NCBI GenBank assembly: GCA_018296165.2
Contig: JACKQL020000015.1
Coordinates: 1,054,001 to 1,118,000, forward strand
Source of the DNA: Termitomyces sp. T153
Taxonomy: Eukaryota > Basidiomycota > Agaricomycetes > Agaricales > Lyophyllaceae
Direction: 5' to 3'
Length of the DNA stretch: 64,000 nucleotides
Below the pieces are notes generated by a model. It saw nothing but the letters and a program-made list of their open reading frames with translations. It was not told the DNA's origin and did not search any database. The position numbers were made by a program, and so were the translations under genes. Shown here piece by piece: positions 34,635-45,398 of this stretch (the first letter of the stretch is position 1; the number at the start of each line of letters is the position of its first letter).

Positions 34635-36840
34635 ATGCCCGCATTACCTCCGCACACACGATCAAATAACTCCGATGTCTATGGTCTACCCGTGCCGGGG
34701 AACCCTTATAATTCATACGGCCCTGCCCAATTTGCCGAGGCACATTGAGTCGCGGATCCGACACCAAACATCCCCTCTGCTCCGGTTACTTTCATACAAC
34801 GGCTCCCCCCACAGACACCCTCCCCAACTCACACCCAACCCCTCGCGCAAACCGTCAAATCATCTTCCACCCCACCCTTACCCTCTCCGCCAACCCTGTT
34901 CCCTCACACAAAGTTGACCCCCGACATCACCCAAAGAACAGCATTCCAAAACCCAGCGACCACCCAACCCAATGAGTGACAATGTCCCTGGCCCCGACAA
35001 CCCTCCAACAAACAATACCACCAACTCGCCGCGAGACAGTCACCCATTGTGCAAAGGATCGCCAGCCACGATGAGACCACTGAGAACGCGCTTCCCCGAA
35101 GCCCGCCTGTGGATCCACCAACCCACCAGCAACCAAGAACCTCAGACCTAGGCCAGGCTCCAACCATGACCTGTGTCCGGACCTCGATCGATCGGCCGTC
35201 ACCTCCGCCCAACAAATGAAGGGGCCCCGACCTCCCCGACCCGACCCCGACAACCCCAGAACAAGACCAAAACATCCCCGAGCCTCTAGACGTTAATAAG
35301 AAGAACCACGGCACCCCACTCCCGACAAGGGACAACTCCGGACCACGCCGCTATTTCACCACCCTCCCCTACACAATCCGGAGCCCCCGACAATGAGGAC
35401 CCTGGACGCCAAAACCCCCCCGCATGCCACCCCCGAGCTTAAACTCCCCCACCAGACTACGCCACCTCCCACGAAGGAATCCCCAGCATAGGAGCCACCC
35501 CGAACTAACTATAGGAAAAAGGACCCTATACGAAGTAGTTCCCTGAGTACTCTAAATTCGCTGACATGTTCACATAAGGGAGGGAGAAGCCCCACCATCA
35601 CCCAGAAAACGACGATGGGCCGTTTAAGCGACCCGACAACCCAAAGGGCACACGCTCCGATATTCTCAAGGGACCTCCCCCACCTGGCTCGACGACCCAA
35701 ACAACCCCGTGCCAGCCCAAAACTGTCCCACCCAGACCCCTCCAAACCCTTCAACACAGCTCCGGACCCTGGCGACACGACTCCAGGGCCTCCGCTCCGA
35801 CCACGACATTTGACCAAGAAAACTCATGGCGCCAGCTCGACAATGATGCCCTGGTAGCCCCAACCCCGCGACAAAAATCACCACCCGCCCCGAATCCCGT
35901 CCCTACACCGGAATATGTCCGCCGAACAGGGACCACATCATCGGAGCCTCCAGAAGAGCAGGCAGTGCCTCTCCCCACTGCCACCCCCACACTTACAACA
36001 ATCTCCGGGCCGCTCCGGAACACGAATGAAGAGCAGCCTCGACCCTGCCGCATCTCCCGGGGAACCCTACTCCAGTGCCTCCCCGCGGCCGACCTCCCCG
36101 CCGCCCCAACAACCGTGAACAACCAACAAATCCCCACCGAGTGACCCTTGGGTCGACTCCGGGACCACCCACTTCCTCCCTGATGAAGGAACTACCGACC
36201 CCCGGACCTCTGAACTCGAGGAAGTATCAGAAATACGTAAGACCCCCTTTGTCCGCCTCGGGCTTACCTTTGGTTAGGAAAGCAATATCATGTAGATGAT
36301 CCGGCACCCCAAATTTCGGCCCCGGACCCGAAGGAACTGGTTGGGACTGATCACCCCGCATCCTACCCCCTCGGTCATCGACACTCCGGAGCACACCAAA
36401 GCGCCAACCGAAGCATGCCCGCCCACAGACGCAACACTCCGGAACACAACCCCGACCCGGACCAACTATACCGCGAGGACAAACCTCGCCTCACCCAACC
36501 CCACCAATGAAAAATGCCCCGCCGCCCTCGCCACCAATGCCAGCATAAGGGCCAGACCGTGGGGAGACCCCCATTACCCCCCGCCAACCCCACGGCCAAG
36601 GCAATTAAAGCCCCGAACCTGTTGGGCACCGTGAAAAAATTCGAAGGCCCACCCTCCACTACCAATATGGCGCACGTCCCCTACAACCCCAGTCAGAATT
36701 TCCGAGAATCGAACTCAACGACACCGCCTGAAATGCCGGGGACCCCCACCGGAGAACTCCCACCACCCCCGCCAGACCTCGAGGGCCCTCCTGCGATGCC
36801 CCGCCCCATCCCGACAAACCCCGGGACTAGCCAGCGCAGA
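34635..36840 (+). pseudogene. A-N gag-pol remnants
   Basis: The ATG at 34635 opens a 37-codon frame whose VYGLPVPGN resembles the IYSWPVPEN of Gag in A-Z; it stops at 34746. Further on only islands are recognisable. PEYSKFADMF (about 35540) corresponds to the pre-RT PEYHEFADVF. YNNLRAAPEHE (about 35993) corresponds to the RT segment YNNVRIAPGHE. The chromodomain end is near 36736. Proline-rich, stop-filled sequence separates them and no catalytic motif survives. Confidence 0.6.
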
Positions 36841-37013
36841 CGGCACTAGCGGGCGTAACCCCCGCCTCTGGACTTACTAGGGATTCAACTCCCTCTCACA
36901 CCCCTGCGGACCAAGAAAACACATGTTTGCGTACAAAAAAAATTTGTTCTATATACAATAGGCGGGGAAAGCAGCAAGTCCGAGAGCGACAAGAAACAAG
37001 GCTCACACCCATC
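36841..37013. other. Convergent 3' spacer of A-N
   Basis: Matches the conserved pol-aORF spacer of A-Y and A-T, with more CpG retained. No coding potential. Confidence 0.5.
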
Positions 37014-38144
37014 TCACTCCCTCCCCGGACCCCCCGGCAACCCAACCCCCAGGTCGACCTCCATCTGGGCCCGCACCACCGCTAGGATCTCCGCCAACCC
37101 CGGCAATGCCTCCCCCGCGTCGGCCGCCACCTCCCACCACGATCCCGGGGCCACCGCATTGCGCCGCCGATGCCCCGCCAGCAACCTCTCCAACCGCGCC
37201 ATCCCCTGCTGCAACTCCGGAGGCTGGACTGCGGACCCCTGCGTCAACCCGTCCTGAATCGATGCGAACGCTGCGGAGGCACCGTCCAAGAGGACCCGAT
37301 GCTCCCACACCCAGCCTAAACTCAGAAAATGAACCGTCAATAACAAACGGAGGAACGGGAGACAACTCACGAAGGATCCCCGCGCGACCCAAGGCGGCCT
37401 CGTTGGCCAACCAATCCTCCCTCCGCCTCGCCGCCTCCAGCTCCGCCCACAACGCATCCCCCTCCGGAACTCGTCCCCGCCCCTCCGCTTCCCCCGCGGG
37501 TTGCCCCTCCACCTGCGCCAGACGCTCCCGCAGACCCCGCACCTCTAGCGCCCGCTCCGTCGCCACGCGCACCGAAGTATTCCTCTCCCGCTCCATCGCT
37601 TCCTTCTCCGTCCGCGCCGCGTCACGATCCTCCCTCGCCCGGCGGAGCTCCCCCTCCCGTACTGCCAACGACGTCGTCAAGGCCTCCACCTGCTTGCGAA
37701 GGAAGACCTCCGTGATTGAAGGAATCGGCGCGAAGGGACTCGACGACCGCTCCGAGGGAACGCCAGGGACAGGGGAAAAGAGGGAAGACTCGGGAGGCCC
37801 CGCCGACAACTCGCGCCCACGCGGCCTCTTGCTGGGTCCCGCCCCCGAGGGTGGGGAAGCTCGACGCTTTCCCCGAACCACCACCGAAGACGCCCCCTTC
37901 CCCTTTGGCACCGCGGGACGAAACTTGGTCCGCTTCGGAACCCCCGGAAAGTCCACCACTACTACTACGGACAACTCTACCGGAACCCCGTCAACCATCC
38001 CGAAAGGAAAATTCGACAACACTTACGACTCCGGTCCCTAACGCTACCCCGGCGCCGACGCTCGAACTCCTCACCCCCACTGTCATACACCACCACCTCG
38101 TCTAAATCGGCGGGAGGAACCACTGGAACGCTGGGAGAGGACAT
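37014..38144 (-). CDS. A-N antisense gene aORF, intact spliced frame
   Basis: Exons 38144-38027, 37976-37371 and 37315-37014 sum to 1,026 bases, giving 341 codons plus TGA with no stop. Introns are 38026-37977 (50 bases, GTAAGT...CCGGTAG) and 37370-37316 (55 bases, GTGAGT...GTTTAG). Intron 2 splits a codon after its first base, as in A-X, A-T and A-Y. The start MSSPSVPVVPPADLDEVVV is acidic. A basic stretch RASPPSGAGPSKRPRG looks like a nuclear signal. A long coiled coil follows (EVFLRKQVEALTTSL to about LRERLAQVEG), then EDWLANEAALG. The C-terminal exon has EHRVLLDGAS and AGEALPGLAE. Unlike other family A copies it lacks the six-cysteine exon. No known function; nuclear coiled-coil protein is an inference. 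Confidence 0.7.
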
Positions 38145-38354
38145 GACGAAATTTGGGAAACCCCGGGGCACGCCCAAAGCTTTTAATTGATTGAGGAGGA
38201 CCCTGACGAAACGGCGGCCGTGCTTCGACTTTGTCTCCCACACCACTATCACTCGCTGCGGATTGATCAATATTGCTCGGCTTCGACTCCCACGCCCCGC
38301 CGGTCCCCGTCCTGCCCCGCATCTCGAAGGGTCTCGACGCTGAAAGGGGGGTGA
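38145..38354 (+). promoter_or_regulatory. aORF upstream leader and polypurine tract, A-N
   Basis: The 210 bp between the antisense start codon and the 3' LTR contain CTTTTAATTGATTG (38180-38193) and GATTGATCAATATTGC (38258-38273). Both are conserved in A-X although surrounding bases differ. GAAAGGGGGGTGA (38342-38354) is the polypurine tract. A promoter role for the AT-rich blocks is an inference. Confidence 0.5.
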
Positions 38355-39507
38355 TGTCACGACCCATTCCCCGAAACCCTGCACATCGTCCATCAACCCC
38401 CCGAACCCCCAAAGGGACCCCCTACGCTCCACCGAACTTCTGCCCATGCCCCGCGCCTACTTCGGCTAACTCCGACGCCTCCCCGGCTAACTCCGACGGC
38501 CCCCTGGCCAACTTCGGTGCCTGCCCCGCAGCCACTGACACTTACCCTGGGCTTCCCGAACCTCGAGAACCACCCCCGCTGTTCCCGATCTTCGCCACCC
38601 ATCATTAACTCAACACCCTGCTTCCCCCGACCTATTCCGGAGTATCACGACAACCTCGGGGCAACCCGCATTCTCCGATGATCCCATCAACGTATCAGCG
38701 CGGCACAATCTTCGATCACAACCGACACCCGCCCACTCCATCAAGCCCCGCCAAGCCCCGCCGCCACAGCCGACATACCCCGAAGTCCTCCAGTAGTCAG
38801 TATATAAGTCATTGAGTAGCTCTTCGTACTCTAGTCTTGATATTGCTTAACGTTACCTATGGTCTGATTGTTTCCTTTTTGTGTTTCGTGTTTCGTGTCC
38901 CAGTCTCCTTACTCTCAGTCTCCCGGTCTTATCTCAGTCTCCCGGTCTTATCTCAGTCTCCCGGCCTTGTCTTGTCTCCATTTTGTTATCGTTCTCGTTA
39001 TCGTTTTCGTATCTCCACTCGAATCTACTCCTGTTCCATATTGTCTCGTCCGACGCTGTCTCGGTGACTCCGTCAGACCATTGTGCCCAAGTCTTCATCA
39101 ACCTTAACGACCTCACGAACTCCGCGATTACGATTATGAACCCCGACACTCCTTTACCAGGTCCGAACCTCACTCTTCGCTCGGTCCCAGACTCCATCAG
39201 CTCCAAATGATCTCCCATCAAACCCCAGCTCCGTCCCCATGGATCACACAGCCACCTACTCCCTTGCTTCTGCAAATCTCCCGTACGGCCTTCTGCCTGA
39301 ACCCCGCCAAGACCGTCTCGTTTCCCCACGATCCGACTTCTCCGGACCTTCCCGGATCCGTCTGGATCACATCTCCCCAGCTACCCACGCAAGCCACCAG
39401 GGCCCGGAATGTCTTCGAGTGTTCGGTTACCAATGCAGGGGAATCACACCCGCCTAGTAAGGACTCGCCCAGTGCAGCTGAGCCCCCGAGGTCAGCGGAA
39501 CCTGACA
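38355..39507 (+). repeat. 3' LTR of A-N
   Basis: 1,153 bp. TATATAAG is at 38801-38808 and AGTCTTGATATT at 38833-38844. It is followed by the duplication CTCCC and B-M integrase sequence. Confidence 0.92.
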
Positions 39508-39512
39508 CTCCC

Positions 39513-42408
39513 CAACAGCAGATGACATCCTTGTATAGCCACTTAGCAATAGCTTTGGTGTTCTCTCTGGTGAGCATGCAAAACTTGGGGTAATAAGTTA
39601 GCAAACAATGTCCTTGAATGATATATTTGAACTTATTGGAGGGTGGCATGAACATGGTGTCAATGTATATCTTGCTGAACAAGGGTGCTGGCATAGCGAC
39701 AGTTGGCGGGATGAGAACTTTGGTTATCTGGTATACTTGGCAGAAGTGGCAAGTCCAAAGGTACCATACAATATCGGTGCTAACTTGAGGCCACCAAAAT
39801 CATTCTAGAAGGGCTGAGCAAGTAGCAAAAAGACCTCTATGTCCCAAGTCATTGTGCATGGCTTTCAAGACTTGTAAGTGACTAGCAAGGGGCACAAACA
39901 GCTTGTGAGCGCCATCTCAACTTCTTCGCCAAAGTTTGCCTCTGGTAGTGAAGAACATGGAGGCATAGTGAACAAAAGTGGCATAGTCCTTGTCACTAAG
40001 GCCTTCAGGTCTGGCAAGATCATGTAGCCATTTCTCCACTAGAAGTACACAAGTGTTGCTGGTGACAGCTTTGGCACTGTGAGGTACATCTCTATAAGTA
40101 GTGGTGCCATCATCTCAGAAAGGTGGAATATTGTCGCTGGTCACTAATCATGGGAGAGTGTTGGTGTCACTGGCAAATGTCGCCAAAGGATGCAAATAAG
40201 AGTACTCAACTAAAGGAGGTAGGCAATGGGAAGCCATGGAAACTTGGTGAAGTAGTGGCAGCACCAATCCTCATAAATGGAGTTGTTGCTATTGTCAACT
40301 GGAGGGTCGCCAGACTGTGGTGGGCATCACAAGAAACCATTGGGGCCATGGAAAGTTCCTTTGATGTGAACCAGCTCAAAGTGAAACATCAAAATCGCTA
40401 TAATCCAGTAGTTCATGCTAGTGGAAGGCTGGATGTCAGGGTTCTGAAGCATACCCTTAATGTAGCAAGCATTGACTTCGATGATAAAGTTCCTAACACC
40501 AATGAGGTACATCCGTAAAGCTTGTAGCACTCAATAAAGGCCATAGAGTTCCAACTTGGGCTGACTGAATCTGGCTTCTCTGTTGTTTAGCATAATTGAT
40601 CCAAAGTGGTTGTAGTGGCGTTCCTTGTGATTGTCACTAGTGCACTGGCAAAGGTAATATCCGACCACTATGTACAAGGTGTCCACCACTAAGATGACAG
40701 GGTCAGGCAATTCATAGTTGATAGGAACTAGGGGCTTAGCATCTTATAAGGCTTTCACAAGGCCACGTTGAGCATTTATCTGGTCAGGGCCAAACTTGAA
40801 AGGGACGCCAACACAAGTAAGTTTTGTTAGGTTGTTGGCTCAATGGGCAAAGTTCTTGACGAAAATCCTAAGTACCCCAACTGTGCCCAGAAAGGCTCAG
40901 ACTTCCAATAGCGACTTGCAAGGGCCCCACTGCTCAATTAGGGCTAAGCAACTTTTGTCAGGGATTCAACTGCTAGGAGTGCAAACATGACCTAGAATCT
41001 TGGAAGTTGGGGCACAAAGAACAAGTTTGTGACCAGAAAAAGTGCCACTGCAATATTTCATTCGCTGGAGAACCCTGTTGAGAAGCTCAAAGAACTCCCA
41101 TAGCACTAGGCGAATGTTTGGATTAGCAGGATGCTTAGCAGGTTTACCATTAATGATCTGCCAGTCCTTGGGTCCTTTAGCGCCAATGTCGTCAATAAAG
41201 CTGAGCACATTATGGGGGATCTCTGGCTGCAAAATGAAAGTAATGTCATCGTGAAAAATAGGCACAGAGTTGGTCCATCCCATTGGCAAGGCTACTAAGC
41301 AAAGAGTGCCAAACAGAGTCTGGAATGTCATTAAGTCATGTGAAGCGGGGTCAATAAGTCGCTCATTGTAGCCAACATAGAGGTCAAGAGTAGCGCCACA
41401 GATGCATCCAGCAAAAGATTCTGCAACATAGTCTGGAAAGGGTGGTACTCCAGAATGGCAAATGGTGACACGGTTCAGCAGCTCAAGACTGTGCACAATT
41501 CTGAGCTTACTATTCTTCTTGAGAACACAAAACCATTGCAAGCAGTAAGCGGAGTTCAAAGGTTTGTAAATACCAGCACTAATCTTGTCACAAATAATCT
41601 CGCATACTTCCTTTTCTAGTCCTGGGGGTATGGGGTGATTATGCTGGACCCATAGTACGTGTAGAATTGTTGGTATGTGTACTGGCGGAAAAAAGTCGGG
41701 GCACAAACTTCCTTGTTTGGAATCTTCCCAAGCAAAAGCTTTTTCCTGCTTGGCAACCATGTTGACTAGTACATTGATTTTGCCGGTAGTGAGGAATCTT
41801 GTGGTGTGGTCCTTAACAAGTTTTGCTTGTTGTTCACTAGTGAATTGCTTCATCGGGATGAAAGGTGGTGGATTTGGATTGAGCTGAGGGATTGTTGCTA
41901 GTGGATTGCCAATAATCTGGTGCTCAATTTGGAAATCCTTGCTAATGTGGCTGGCGACTGGTTTGTACTTCTTCTTTACTTGAACTCCTCTTCGTTTAGG
42001 GGGTTCATTAGCAACAAACTGAGCAGGGAATGGAATGTTAACGTAGGTGGGGGTAGTGTCTATAACATGTGTATCAAGTGGTAAAGTTTGTTCAAGAATC
42101 AAGGGATTAGATGTATCAGCTGAAACCAGATAAGAATGAGGTGGAAGGGACAAATCAGATATGTTGCTAGCTGTAGCGTAAAGGTATGCTAGCACAGGAT
42201 TAGTCTGTGTGTCAGAATTAGTAAGTAAAATGTTGTTGTCCAAATCACAAGAAGCTATACAAGTCGCTAGACCAGTTGAATGGTCATAGCTGATAATGAT
42301 TGCTATGTCGCTATCTTCTTCATCCATGCCTTCAGCAATGAAAGCAACAGGGTGCTTCTGTTTCAAAGCAAACATTTTGGCAATTGTTCCTTTTGGATTT
42401 GCTGCGAG
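39513..42408 (-). pseudogene. B-M pol: RT, RNase H, integrase N-terminal part
   Basis: Minus-strand continuation of B-M pol. The leftmost part (39513-40110) is the integrase core start (YIDTMFMPPSNKFKYI) and zinc-binding region. RNase H decays over 40110-40960 with several stops. RT at about 40966-41990 is well preserved: RIVHSLELLNRVT, FQTLFGTLCLVALPMGWTN and the FIDD catalytic box (41188-41199) followed by IGAKGPKDW. About 470 codons of this region lack a stop. A-T cuts the gene at 42409, near the protease-pol frame change. Confidence 0.85.
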
Positions 42409-43348
42409 TGTCATGACCCGCTCCCTAGACCCCGACACCACCCCCACCCCCCCCCCCCAATGCTCTGCCAAACTCCCCAACCCTCACCCACCCTCCGCAC
42501 CCACTTTGGGCAACTCCAACACTTCCTTGGCAGACCCCAATGGCTCCTTGATCAACTCCAATGCCTTCTCCACAGCAGTTGATGCATCCCCTGAATTCCC
42601 CTGGACTCCCGAGGCTTTTCTGACCCCAGAACAATCTGCTTTCCAACTGATCCCATCAGAATGTCACCGTGGCCTGCTCCAAAATTGCACCCAACAACCA
42701 TTGACTCTGCGCAGTTCCGTCAAGCCCACTGCCATATCCTCTGCCCTCTGGAGCTGCCCAGTAGTAGGTATATAAGTCATAGAGGAACCCCTAGTACTTT
42801 AGTCTTGATATTGCATTTACCGGTTTCCTATGTCTTGTCTTTCATCTCATCACTGTCTCTATTTTTAGTCTCAAATCTATGTCTGTTCTCTGTCTCATCT
42901 CACCTCGTCTCAACTGTGTAAAGTTCCTTTGTCTTCCTAAGTTCCTTTCATCTCCAATAACAGTATGAACTCTGCACACATGCTATGACCTGAACATTCC
43001 TATGACAACCCCAGACCTTGCTCCCACTTGGCCCAGGAACCCCTCACATCTTGGTGATCTCCCATCAAACTCCGGCTCCACCCCCATCAACTGTGAAGCC
43101 TCCACTTACTCCGCATTCTATTTGCGTGCCCACGAACTTGTTCCGGTGCCCGTCCAGGTTCAACAACTAGTATACTTGATCTTAGATGCCCCCGAGCCAC
43201 TCCGGACTTGCTTGGACCGCCCCCTAGCTCCCCCTCACAAGTCCCTCCACACCAATACCAGATGCTTAGTGATAAGTGCAGGACATCGCATCTGCCTAGT
43301 AAGGACTCGCCAGTGTAGCTGAGCCCCTGTTGTCAGCAGAACCTAACA
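42409..43348 (+). repeat. 5' LTR of A-T
   Basis: 940-bp short-type family A LTR ending CCTAACA. TATATAAG is at 42769-42776 and AGTCTTGATATT at 42801-42812. A run of C residues lies near 42446. Confidence 0.92.
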
Positions 43349-45398
43349 CAATGCAACAAAGTCCTCTGCTTCCTCTGCCTCTCTCCCATGGAGTTCGCAA
43401 GATGCACTCACACCCGCCTCACCAACCTAGGCTACCCTGACACCTTCATGACTCTGGAAGTCTGGGTGGATCAACTCCTCGATTTCTATGAGTGCTATCT
43501 GCAAGGAAACCTCTCGGAGACTATGCAAGGCACCCTGGGCATTGACAATAACTTACAGAACGAGCTCTGCACATTGGTCAAAGAAATCCACACCAGCCCA
43601 AACCCCTGCCCCTTCAAAGACCCTCTAGACCCCACCCGCTCCTTCCATGTGCAATGCGAGGAGCCTGTCAGAACACAAAGCAAAGCCCCACCTTCCATTT
43701 CCTGTCAGCAGGAAGAACTCAACGTGGCCTCCAGCATCTTAAGGAACCTCAATCCCATGGGAGGATTGTTTGACCAACCAGCCGCCCATACCTTGGCCCT
43801 CTCCGCTCACCCCCAGGCCAACTCCATCCCCAGCACCTTCCAAACCTGGGACCAGCCCACCGTCTCTGAACTCCACTCCCAATGGCCACCCCCACATGTC
43901 GACGACAACAACTGGACTCTCTCCTGCATTAATGAGCCTGGTAACCCCACCAATGAGCACACCCCACGCAATGGACCTCCACAAGACTGACTCCCCCACT
44001 TCAACCTCTGCACCCCTTGTGTCAATGCCCCTCCGCCCCGTCCCAATGCCCCGGTCCCCCTGTGACAGCCCATGGGTCCCAGTGTGCCCCGACCACCCTT
44101 TCTTACCAACCATCCTTGTCCTCCACCTGCTCCAATGCCTAACCCTCCTGCCGACACAAATTATTTCAGACTCCCCACCCCTGGAGGACCCCCTCAATGG
44201 GCCCTAGGCAACACAGGTCAACTCCCCAGCAGAGGGCCACTCAATGGTGGACCCCCTGGGGGATGGGGCCCAGCAATGGACAACTTCCCCCCTCAGCACA
44301 GAAACGGGAACAACTACTATTACTACTACAATGCTGGACCCCCGCCCTGAGCTCAAATCCACAGGACAATACCTGTGATGCACTGGCCTGGGAGAGTAAG
44401 CTCGACATTCAGAAACCTGAAACCTTCACCAGCCATGACCCCCAGAAGTGGCAAATCTTTCTAACCCAGTGTCTGACTATGTTCCAAGCTAAGCCAATTA
44501 CCTTCCAACTTGAAAGCTAATGAGTGGCCTTTGTTGCATCATATTTACAGGGTATTGCCTTTGATCATTACACCACACTACTCCGGTTTGACCCCAACAA
44601 CCCCATGCTCTCCAATTGGCTTGCCTTCACCCAGGAATTCTCAAGTAAGTTTGGCGTCTTTGACACCATAGCAGAAGCGGAGGAAAATCTCTTCAATCTC
44701 CAAATGCATGACAACAAATGCTTCATGACCTTTATTGTATGGTTCAAATGGGAAGCCTACAAGACCAGCTGGAACTACAATGCTCTCCAATTTGCCCTCT
44801 GTTGTGCTCTGCCTCAACAAATCAAGGATGTCCTTTGCCTCACACTCAAGCAAACCACCTACAATGGGTACAAGGCACTTGTTATCCAGGTCAACCAATG
44901 TTACTAGGAAGATCGCAGCAAAAACATGGCACCCCGGACCCTCTGGAATGCCTCTGGTAACACCAACTGGAAGGCCGGAGCAACCAACAGCATTCAGTCC
45001 TCATTCCCCACTAACCCTGCCAACCCCACGCCCCATTTTCCTTCAGGCCAAGGAATTACCAGCACCAACCCACCCCTGGAGCAACGTCCGCTGGCCCAGC
45101 TCAATGCTGCCAACCTCCATGAAACTCCAACACCAACCCCAACAACCACGACGACATTCCGGACCCCACCAATGACCAAGAAGCCCTATGTGCAAACAGG
45201 ATTTGGGATAGCCCGTGGATCGACGTGCTGGAGGAAACATAGGAGAAACAATGGAAGGAGGGCACGTGCATCCTATGTGGTGAGCAGGGACACTTTATTC
45301 GCAGTTGTCCTAAACAACAGGTGATGGGACGTGCTATGTAGACAATCAACGGAGAAGACTGTAACTACCAGTTTATGGAAAACGAGTCAGCAGTTTAG
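43349..45398 (+). pseudogene. A-T gag, 5'-truncated
   Basis: Begins inside Gag directly at the LTR end (ATGCAACAAAGTCCTCTGC corresponds to about residue 118 of A-Z Gag). The capsid region FLTQCLTMFQAKPITFQLES, AEAEENLFNLQM and a complete CCHC knuckle CILCGEQGHFIRSC (45267-45308) are present. TAG at 45396-45398 ends gag and pol is read in the -1 frame from here, as in A-Y. A few other stops occur. Confidence 0.85.

Larger units (their letters stand above)
33451..39507 (+). mobile_element. A-N: non-autonomous family A element, TSD CTCCC
   Basis: 6,057-bp element with LTRs of 1,152 and 1,153 bp and the 5-bp duplication CTCCC (33446-33450, 39508-39512). LTRs, self-primer site (34603-34615) and polypurine tract (38342-38354) are present. 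The 3.75-kb interior is less than half the length of other family A interiors. Its sense strand carries only scrambled, stop-filled gag-pol traces, so it could not move without help. Its antisense gene is intact. CpG sites are abundant, unlike neighbouring elements. The two LTRs differ at about 29 positions in the first ~450 bp by eye, nearly all transitions. Confidence 0.93.

Noticed and set aside
37106..38041. Plus-strand open frame of about 311 codons in A-N
   Set aside because: It lies opposite the antisense gene. It reads as Pro/Ser/Arg-rich sequence typical of a GC-rich complement, and its counterpart in A-X shows no protein-level conservation, whereas the minus-strand reading does.
40966..42480. 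Single 504-codon minus-strand frame taken as one intact protein
   Set aside because: The first part (42409-42480) belongs to the A-T LTR. Only the portion up to 42408 is B-M pol.
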